From a virus, in the IMG/VR virus record IMGVR_UViG_3300043446_000708, positions 1-25,818 of that record: 25,818 bases of DNA; one strand, written 5' to 3'. This document shows, piece after piece, positions 13,558 to 20,648 of the stretch (position 1 is its first letter; the number at the start of each line of letters is the position of its first letter). The notes below the pieces were generated by a model. That model saw nothing but the letters and a program-made list of their open reading frames with translations. It was not told the DNA's origin and searched no databases. A program made the position numbers and the translations under genes.

Positions 13558-16161
13558 ATGTCAGTAAAAATTCCAACCTACGAGTCGACACTCACGCCCA
13601 ACGGCTTTGGCGTTACGCCACAGGCTGCGCATGTCGAGTTTTCTGGCGCGTATGGCAAGGCCATGCAGCAGGTCGGCAGCGCGATTGACACTGGCGTTGG
13701 CCTCTACAAGCACAAGCTCGACGGCGATGCCGTGGCCGCAGCGGGTCAGACCGTGCAAGACTACTACCTGCAAAACATCGATCACCTCGATGAACTGAAA
13801 AAGAATGCTCCCGATGGTGCGCCTGATTTCAGCAAGGATTTCCTCAAGTCTTTCCAGACTGGCAAGGACAAGCTCATCTCGAGCATGACCAACGAGAAGG
13901 CCAAGAAGTTTGCGCAGGACAGGCTCAACAGCATCGAGCTGCACCTGTACAGCCAAGCCAAGCACTTTGAAACTCAGGCAGGCGAGGCCTTTGCTGACAA
14001 GAAGCTCGACGAGTCGACGGCCACCGCCGCTGCTATCGTCGCCAAAGAGCCGCAGGCGTTTGAGCTGGTCAAAGAGAACATGATGACCCAGCTTGCCAAC
14101 GCTGGGTACACAGACCCAAACAAGCGAAACGCTCGCGCTCAGTCCACGCTGCGCACGCTCACAGACGCTGCAAATTGGGCCGAGATCAAACGCAACCCTG
14201 CGCTGTTCAAGGCTGCGATGGAAGAAGGCTACGGCAAGACTGGTGGCGGCTTCGACAGCGCTTTGAAGTTCACGTTTACGCACGAGGGTGGCTACAACCC
14301 CAAGGACAGCAACGGCGCAGAAGTCAACATGGGCATCAACAAGGAACACAACCCTGATGTTGATGTGAAGAACCTGACCAAAGAAGGCGCAACCAAGCTC
14401 TACCGCGAGCGCTATTGGGACAAGATCGGCGGCGACCAGCTCGCTGCTCAGAACCCACAACTCGCCACGGCTGCGTTCGACACCGCTGTGCTGGCTGGCC
14501 CTGATCGCGCCAAGAAGCTGCTCGCGCAAGCTGGTGGCGATGTCAACAAGTTCATCGAACTGCGTCAGCAGTACCTCGATGGATTGGTTGCCAAGAACCC
14601 AGAGAAGTACGGCCCCTACAAAGCCGCATGGGACACCCGCACCAACGACCTGCGAGCCAGCAGCGAAACCGCTGTGGCCGTGCCTGAGTACATGCGTTCG
14701 CTGGTCAAAACCATTGAGCCTTCGCGATACCACGCATGGCTCGAGCATGCCACCACAGCCGTGAACCAAGTCAATGCGGTCGATCTGGCACGCTTTCAGG
14801 ACAGCCTGACAGACAGCAAGGCACGCGCCGACATGGGCATCACTGACAGCATCCCAAAGAGCGCTGTCGAGTTCACCAAGTTCTTGGGGCCAGAGAAGGG
14901 CCAGATCGCCTACCGCGAGTACCTCGGCCAGCAAGAGTACGCAGGCATGGTGTCAAAGCTCACCACGGCCACGCCCGAGCAGTTTCAGACGATGCTCAAC
15001 GAGCATAAGGCCGTCGACCCTCAGTCTGCTGGCTACGCTGGCGCACAGGAGCGCATTGGCAAGCTGACGACCGCATGGGCCAACGTGGTCAAGATGCGCA
15101 CGGACGACCCCGCCGCCTACTCGATGAAATACTCGCAGCCCGTCAAGGATGCGTTTGCAGCGCTGACTAGCGCACAGACACCAGATCAGGTCAAAGCCGC
15201 CGCATCGAGCTTTGCCACAGCTACGCTTGCAGAGCAGCAGCGCCTTGGTGTGTTGAAGCCACAAATCCTGACTGACGGCTACAAAAACCAGATCGTGGCT
15301 CAGTTCAGCCAGCAAGGTGACGGTGGTCAAAACGCCGCGCAGATGCTGCAAACGCTGGCCGACACATGGGGCAACCGTTGGCCCGAGGTGTACAAGCAGC
15401 TCGCGCCTGATCTGCCGCCCGTGGCAAAAGTCATCGGCACGCTTGGCCCAGAGATCAGCCCAGCCACCAAAGCGCTGATGGCCTCGACCGCCAAGATGAA
15501 GATGGACGACCTCAAATCTGGCGTGCCAAGCGATGTGTCGAAAGACCTCGAGGACAAGCTCAATGGCGCGTTCTCTGACTTCAAACGCTCAACCTCGTTT
15601 CAGGTTGGCGGCGTGTCCACGTTCGATGCCGTCTACGACTCGGCCAAGCGCTTGGCCTACGTCTACGCTGCGCAGGGCGCGAAGCCCTCTGATGCGGCGA
15701 ACAAGGCCTATCAAGAGATCATCGGCAAGAGCTATGAGTTCAGCGGCGCTGCACGCATCCCGAAGGGCTACGATGTCAACGCTATCGAGCGCGGCGCTCA
15801 GAACGCCATCGATTTGCTGCACACCTACGACTTGGCCTTGCCTCCGATCCCCGCTGGCATGACCGAGAAAGACGCAAAGAGCCAGTACATCGACGGCTTG
15901 AAATTCAACAGTCAGTCTGTTTGGTTGACCTCTGGCGATGAAAAGGGCTTGGTGTTGTATGACGCTGTGTCTGGCACGCCTGTGAAGCTCAAAGATGGCC
16001 GCGATGTGCGCTTCTCGTGGGATACTCTCATCCAGAACGGTGGCCCCTCTCTGTTGCAGAAGTTGACCTTCCAGACTCCGCAGACCAAGTCGAGCGAGCA
16101 GCCCAACACAGCGGCAGTTCCCGACATGAAGGCCAAAGACACAAAGACTTGGAATAAATAA
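13558..16161 (+). CDS. Ejection protein (T7 gp15 position) with embedded muramidase-like domain
   Basis: This 867-aa internal virion protein lies between the gp14-like gene and two larger core proteins, where T7 has gp15 (747 aa). Residues ~1-230 and ~380-867 are long helices with no clear family mark. Between about 235 and 370 lies a lysozyme-like segment: FTHEGGYNPKDSNG with Glu243 as candidate catalytic acid, VNMGINKEHNP, LTKEGATKLYRERYWDKIGG (YWD at 286-288), then FDTAVLAGP and LRQQYLDGLVAKNP. The order matches GH108-type muramidases. It would locally open peptidoglycan while DNA enters. In T7 this activity is in gp16 instead. GGGG lies before the ATG, and TAATG couples it to the next gene. 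Confidence 0.82.
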   Translation: MSVKIPTYESTLTPNGFGVTPQAAHVEFSGAYGKAMQQVGSAIDTGVGLYKHKLDGDAVAAAGQTVQDYYLQNIDHLDELKKNAPDGAPDFSKDFLKSFQTGKDKLISSMTNEKAKKFAQDRLNSIELHLYSQAKHFETQAGEAFADKKLDESTATAAAIVAKEPQAFELVKENMMTQLANAGYTDPNKRNARAQSTLRTLTDAANWAEIKRNPALFKAAMEEGYGKTGGGFDSALKFTFTHEGGYNPKDSNGAEVNMGINKEHNPDVDVKNLTKEGATKLYRERYWDKIGGDQLAAQNPQLATAAFDTAVLAGPDRAKKLLAQAGGDVNKFIELRQQYLDGLVAKNPEKYGPYKAAWDTRTNDLRASSETAVAVPEYMRSLVKTIEPSRYHAWLEHATTAVNQVNAVDLARFQDSLTDSKARADMGITDSIPKSAVEFTKFLGPEKGQIAYREYLGQQEYAGMVSKLTTATPEQFQTMLNEHKAVDPQSAGYAGAQERIGKLTTAWANVVKMRTDDPAAYSMKYSQPVKDAFAALTSAQTPDQVKAAASSFATATLAEQQRLGVLKPQILTDGYKNQIVAQFSQQGDGGQNAAQMLQTLADTWGNRWPEVYKQLAPDLPPVAKVIGTLGPEISPATKALMASTAKMKMDDLKSGVPSDVSKDLEDKLNGAFSDFKRSTSFQVGGVSTFDAVYDSAKRLAYVYAAQGAKPSDAANKAYQEIIGKSYEFSGAARIPKGYDVNAIERGAQNAIDLLHTYDLALPPIPAGMTEKDAKSQYIDGLKFNSQSVWLTSGDEKGLVLYDAVSGTPVKLKDGRDVRFSWDTLIQNGGPSLLQKLTFQTPQTKSSEQPNTAAVPDMKAKDTKTWNK

Positions 16162-19100
16162 TGCCCATCTATCTCGATGAAACCCGCAACGGCCTGTCTC
16201 CCCTGACTGACTACCAATCGGGGTTCGGTGAGTACGTTGGCGCAAAGGCCGTGGGTGCTTTCAAGGAAAGCCCTGCGATGCTGTCGGCTCAGACGGCCAC
16301 GGTGTTTGATGCCGAGCATGGCACGAACCTGACCGACCAGATGTTCGACACTGGCCTGACTGGTTCAGAGATCGTCGGCAAGTACATCGACAGCACGCCA
16401 AAAGAGGTCGTGCGCCTGTCAGCAGATGATGCTCGCAAGAAGATCAAAGAGACGGGTGTCAAGCTCACCGTGCCAGACAGCGGCATCAGCGCCGAGGCTC
16501 TCGACCTGCTGATCAAAAACCAGCAAGACCGCACAGCTCGAAACCTAGCCATCGAGCGCTCGCCCAACGGCCTGCGCAACGTGGCTGGCTTTGGTGCTGC
16601 TTTCGCTGGCTCGCTGCTCGACCCCATCAACGTGGCAACTGGCCTTGTGCCGATCATCGGTGAGGCTCGCTACACCTCCCTGCTCGCTCAATCCGCTGGC
16701 AGCTTTGCTGGCCGCACTGCGATTCGCGCAGGCGTTGGCTTTGCCGAGGGTGTGGTCGGCACTGCCGCGCTCGAGCCAATGATGATGGGCCTGAACAAGC
16801 AGCTCCAGAACGACTACAACATGACCGACTCGCTGCTGAACGTGGCGTTCGGTGGTGTGTTCGGTGGTGGCCTGCACACCATCGGTGGCGGCTTTGGTGA
16901 AGGCCTGCGCAACTACGGCGGCAAGGCCCACCCGTGGGACGCATATCGCGGTCTGTCGATGAACGAGTCGATGACCGTGATGAAGTTTCAGTCCATGCTC
17001 GAGGCTGGAAAAATCGAAGACGTTGGCGCGGCCACTGCTGGCTGGACTGAACGCATGCGCGAGGCCGCTGGCTTCAAAGGCGCAGAGCCGCCTGCCGTGG
17101 TGCGTGAAGATGGCTACCAGCCACGAGAAGCGCCAGAGGCTCCCTTTGCACGCCTGTACGAAACAACGCCCGAAGCCGCACGCATGCAGGCCATCGGTGA
17201 TGTGCGTGAGACGATCCGCGCTGACTTGCTCGCCACTGCTGGCAACCGCGCCGAGGGCGGCGACATCGCCCAGCTTCGCAGCCAACTGGACGACACCAAG
17301 AGCAGGCTCGAGTCGCTCAACGAGGCCGACTTCAAGCGCCGCGCCAAGGAAGCCCAGCAGCAGGGCATGAGCCGCAAAGAAGCCGAGTCTGCTGCGCGTA
17401 AGCAGATCAATGACGAGCTTTCGAGCCTCGAGGCCACCAAGAAGAACATCGAACAGCAGATCGACACCAACGCCAAGGCCAGCCAAGCCGAGCAGATGAT
17501 GGCCGCGCTGGACAAGGGCGAAGTGCCACCAGCCTACGAGCATTTGGTGCAGGCTCGCATCGAGCAGATCGCTGCCGCTGCTGACATGGCCCGTGCCACG
17601 TTGCAGATGGATCAGATGCCTGCCCCGTTCGTGATCGGCATGGCCTCGCCACAGACCCGTCAGGTTGCCCTGTCCACAGCCGTTGCGCACCTTGCCCAAG
17701 GCCAGAGCGTCAACGTCGAGCCGATCTTTCACATCGAGGCTGGCAAGATGTCGCCTGCCGATGTGGTGGCCGCAGCCCAGCGCCAGCAGCAACCCAGCGC
17801 GTCTGGCTTGGCCGACGAAAGCGCATCGGCACAGGCAACCGAGCGCCTTGCTCGCAGCGACAAAAAAGACGCAAACCTCGAGGCCGCACAGAAGGCCAGC
17901 GACAGTGCCGTCGAGCGCTTGAACCAGACAATCGCCAACCTCGAGAAGAATGGCGCAAGCCCTGAACTGATCGAGCGCCTGCGTGCCGAGCAGAAGCAGC
18001 AAGGCTTGTACTCTCGCGGCCAAAGCGCTGGCTCCACTGTTGAGGAAACCACATCGGCGTTGCGCGAATCGTTTGACGGTGATGGCGGCAAGCTCGTCGA
18101 CAGCGGTGCGGTCAAGGTCGTGCAGACCGTGGCCGAGCTGCCAGCTCGAGCAGACGGCCAGCCTCACCCTGCCGACACCAAAGGCATGTTCGACGGCAAA
18201 AACGGCTACATCGTTGCCGACAACGTGGCCGCTGCCGATGCGCCTCGCGTGCTGCTGCACGAGGCTGGCGTTCACTACGGCATGCGCCAGATGCTGGGCG
18301 AAGGCCTGTTCCGCAAGCTCACCAAAGAAGTTGAGAAGCGTGCAGCCGCTGGTGAAGAAGGCTTTGTGGACGGCTTGCGCCAAGTGCCAAGCGACACGCC
18401 AGACCATCAGGTGGCCGAGGAGATCATGGCCTATCTGGTCGAGAACCGCCCAGAGCTGCCATTGGTCAAGCGCATCATCAGCCAGATCAAGGCGTTCCTG
18501 TATCGCGTGCTTGACGGCAACCTGATCAACCTGTCGCCCGACGACATTCGCACGATGGCCGTGGCCGCGCTCAAGAAGGTGTCGAGCGCCGAAGCAATGG
18601 GCGCACGCAGTGCAGAGCCACCGAACTACGCCCGTGGTGCAAAGCAGGCCATCGAAGCACAGGGCGGCACGGTCAAAGAGGTTGCGCCTCTCGACCAGAT
18701 CGCCTCGTCCGACCGCATCCCGATGATCACGCTCAAAGACCTGATCGGCATGCGCCTCATCCCAACGATTGCTGACCGCACCAAGGCTGGCGCGTTGTTT
18801 ACTGGCATCGATGGCTCCAAGCTCCAGATGGCCGTGCCTTTGCTGGGTGGCCCCAACTTCCCTCTGCGCGAATCCAACATGGACGCAGGCGTGGTGTGGG
18901 CAAACCGTGGCAAGTCTGTCGCATCGCTCAAAAAGGGCAAGATGGATCAGGGCGCGGAGTACATGATGGTGGTGTTGGGTTCGCCCGACATGCACAAATC
19001 GAACTCGACCGTGGCAAACGCGATGATCGGCCAGATCAGGTCTTACTTGAGCGACCGCCGCATCACCAAGGGCAATGCCGAGAAGCTGACCAACCTGATC

Positions 19101-20645
19101 CGCAACACCAAAGAAGCTGACGCAAACATCGCAGAGGCGCTGCGCAACTTCCCTGACCTGTCGGACAGCGAGAAGGCGATCAGCTACCTTGACAGCATCT
19201 CGTTTGAAGCACGCAAGCGCGTGGCGACCGTGCTGTCATCAGTGCAAGCCAGCGACATGGGTGCGCCCAACTTTCAGAAAATCCTCGATGCCACCGTCGA
19301 GCCTGAGTACGCAGGCAACCGCTGGGGTGACGGCGTTCTGGTGGTCAAGCTCAACCGCGAAAACCCCTTCATCACCCTTGGCGAGAACGGCACACAGCCT
19401 CACCCAGATTACCCTCTGGGCATGACGGGCGAAGTGGTCGGCAAGCTCAAGACCCCTGTGAACTACGAGCTGCTGTGGCAGGACTGGCTGTCAAAGGCCA
19501 ATGCCGATGCCCTCGCCCGTGGCACGCCAGCGGAAAAGATCAACACACGCCGAGCCTTTGAGCTGGGCAAGCCGATGGTCGAGATCACCCCTGATCTGGT
19601 CAAGCGCATTGGCGACCTCAACAGCGGCGACCTGACCCCTCGCCAAGCCAAGCTGGTCACCAGCGCCATGAACGACCGCTGGGCCACCTCTGACACCTTT
19701 GGCAAGGGCGGCATGCGTAGCGCCTCGCCTACCGAGTTCTGGCACGAAATGCAGCGCTCGCAGGCCTCGGCCATCATGCCGCGCCTTGATGCCAAGGAAA
19801 TCACCGACCAAGTCAGGGCCAAGACCCGCACGATCTACCAGCTCGACGATGCGGCCAAAGACGGCCCAGCCAGCCGCATCTATTTCAGCCTCCGCAAAGA
19901 GGCCAACCGAGTGGTATTGGATTCTTGGCTGAACAACGAAGTGGGTGCAAAAGGCTACGGCGGTGCTACAATCGCAAAAGCTGTTGCGGAAGGCGCAACA
20001 CATGCAGAGGTTCTGGCCGTGCCGACCGTGGGCCACCCGATGGGTCGCACCATCGAGATGCTCGAGGCGCTTGGCTTCAAGGTCGAAAAGGCTAAGAAGG
20101 CAGACCTCGGCGGCAAAGCAAACCGTGCTGACGCGCTGGACTATTTCAAGCGCAACGGCTGGAAAGAAGGCGAACCCGAGCCTCAACTGGTAACGCTGAA
20201 ATGGAGTGGAAACGATGGACAACGAGCAGGATTCTCAGAGCGTTATCTCGCAGGCAATTTTGACGGCATTCGACGCGAAGGAGCTGTCGACCATGTCGCA
20301 GCCGCAACGGACGCTGCTCAATCATCTGATCGATCTGCAAATCGAAAGGGCGGGGGTTCCGAGCCTAACGCCCGAGCGAATGAAGGGGATCAAGGACAGT
20401 CTGGGTCACCTGTGGGATCAGACCTTCGACAGCTCGCTGCCGACATCGGGCGGCTCTCAGACAACGAACTCCTGAACCTTGGCCTGACCCGCAACGAGCT
20501 GGGTCGGATCGCTGACGGTGACTTCCAAGCCAAGCTGCTTGATGAAGTAAAGTCCATCAACAAAGCCTTCGATGAAGGTGTCAAAGACGCACAAGGACTA
20601 GGTGAGGCCGTGAACGCCGCAGCCGTCTGTGGCTTGAGGAACTAA
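16161..20645 (+). CDS. Large internal virion protein, multidomain (1494 aa)
   Basis: It is the largest gene and starts inside the previous stop (TAATG). Residues ~140-170 and ~225-250 are Gly-rich hydrophobic segments that may insert in membranes. Residues ~370-445 and ~570-615 look like coiled coils. HEAGVH at 700-705 is an HExxxH zincin-like motif, with EE at 753-754 as a possible further ligand. Residues ~860-1150 form a domain I do not recognise. Residues ~1235-1300 (KGYGGA at 1264-1269, then MLEALGFKVEK) look like the C-terminal half of a GNAT fold. Such domain strings recall phage polyvalent ejection proteins. Codon signal in residues ~1352-1428 is abnormal because another gene is nested there. 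Position corresponds to T7 gp15/gp16. Confidence 0.75.
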   Translation: MPIYLDETRNGLSPLTDYQSGFGEYVGAKAVGAFKESPAMLSAQTATVFDAEHGTNLTDQMFDTGLTGSEIVGKYIDSTPKEVVRLSADDARKKIKETGVKLTVPDSGISAEALDLLIKNQQDRTARNLAIERSPNGLRNVAGFGAAFAGSLLDPINVATGLVPIIGEARYTSLLAQSAGSFAGRTAIRAGVGFAEGVVGTAALEPMMMGLNKQLQNDYNMTDSLLNVAFGGVFGGGLHTIGGGFGEGLRNYGGKAHPWDAYRGLSMNESMTVMKFQSMLEAGKIEDVGAATAGWTERMREAAGFKGAEPPAVVREDGYQPREAPEAPFARLYETTPEAARMQAIGDVRETIRADLLATAGNRAEGGDIAQLRSQLDDTKSRLESLNEADFKRRAKEAQQQGMSRKEAESAARKQINDELSSLEATKKNIEQQIDTNAKASQAEQMMAALDKGEVPPAYEHLVQARIEQIAAAADMARATLQMDQMPAPFVIGMASPQTRQVALSTAVAHLAQGQSVNVEPIFHIEAGKMSPADVVAAAQRQQQPSASGLADESASAQATERLARSDKKDANLEAAQKASDSAVERLNQTIANLEKNGASPELIERLRAEQKQQGLYSRGQSAGSTVEETTSALRESFDGDGGKLVDSGAVKVVQTVAELPARADGQPHPADTKGMFDGKNGYIVADNVAAADAPRVLLHEAGVHYGMRQMLGEGLFRKLTKEVEKRAAAGEEGFVDGLRQVPSDTPDHQVAEEIMAYLVENRPELPLVKRIISQIKAFLYRVLDGNLINLSPDDIRTMAVAALKKVSSAEAMGARSAEPPNYARGAKQAIEAQGGTVKEVAPLDQIASSDRIPMITLKDLIGMRLIPTIADRTKAGALFTGIDGSKLQMAVPLLGGPNFPLRESNMDAGVVWANRGKSVASLKKGKMDQGAEYMMVVLGSPDMHKSNSTVANAMIGQIRSYLSDRRITKGNAEKLTNLIRNTKEADANIAEALRNFPDLSDSEKAISYLDSISFEARKRVATVLSSVQASDMGAPNFQKILDATVEPEYAGNRWGDGVLVVKLNRENPFITLGENGTQPHPDYPLGMTGEVVGKLKTPVNYELLWQDWLSKANADALARGTPAEKINTRRAFELGKPMVEITPDLVKRIGDLNSGDLTPRQAKLVTSAMNDRWATSDTFGKGGMRSASPTEFWHEMQRSQASAIMPRLDAKEITDQVRAKTRTIYQLDDAAKDGPASRIYFSLRKEANRVVLDSWLNNEVGAKGYGGATIAKAVAEGATHAEVLAVPTVGHPMGRTIEMLEALGFKVEKAKKADLGGKANRADALDYFKRNGWKEGEPEPQLVTLKWSGNDGQRAGFSERYLAGNFDGIRREGAVDHVAAATDAAQSSDRSANRKGGGSEPNARANEGDQGQSGSPVGSDLRQLAADIGRLSDNELLNLGLTRNELGRIADGDFQAKLLDEVKSINKAFDEGVKDAQGLGEAVNAAAVCGLRN
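20203..20206 (+). promoter_or_regulatory. Ribosome-binding site for the nested gene
   Basis: GGAG eight bases before the ATG at 20215, inside the host gene. It is better placed than many genuine sites in the window, including the one for the host gene itself, and supports independent translation. Confidence 0.5.
20215..20475 (+). CDS. Nested overlapping gene in another frame (86 aa)
   Basis: It lies wholly within the 1494-codon gene, in a different frame, with GGAG eight bases upstream of its ATG. By my hand count 65 of 86 codons end in G or C (about 76%). In the host frame of the same stretch only 29 of 75 do (about 39%), although the host frame elsewhere is clearly G/C-ending. Its product reads like a real small protein: acidic N-terminus, helices (VISQAILTAFDAKELS; PQRTLLNHLIDLQIERAG; LTPERMKGIKDSLGHLWDQTF) and a Ser/Thr tail. 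The host frame here encodes a Gly/Ser/Asn/Arg-rich linker. I do not recognise a family. Confidence 0.55.
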   Translation: MDNEQDSQSVISQAILTAFDAKELSTMSQPQRTLLNHLIDLQIERAGVPSLTPERMKGIKDSLGHLWDQTFDSSLPTSGGSQTTNS

Positions 20646-20648
20646 AGC

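Noticed and set aside
13561-14934. 457-codon open frame on the minus strand, opposite the gp15-position gene
   Set aside because: Same kind of antisense composition artefact; no ribosome-binding site or neighbouring minus-strand gene.
16545-18995. 816-codon open frame on the minus strand, opposite the giant ejection gene
   Set aside because: It is fully antisense to a strongly supported gene. The product is His/Leu/Ala/Arg-rich without domains. Long antisense frames are expected in G+C-rich genes with this codon pattern.
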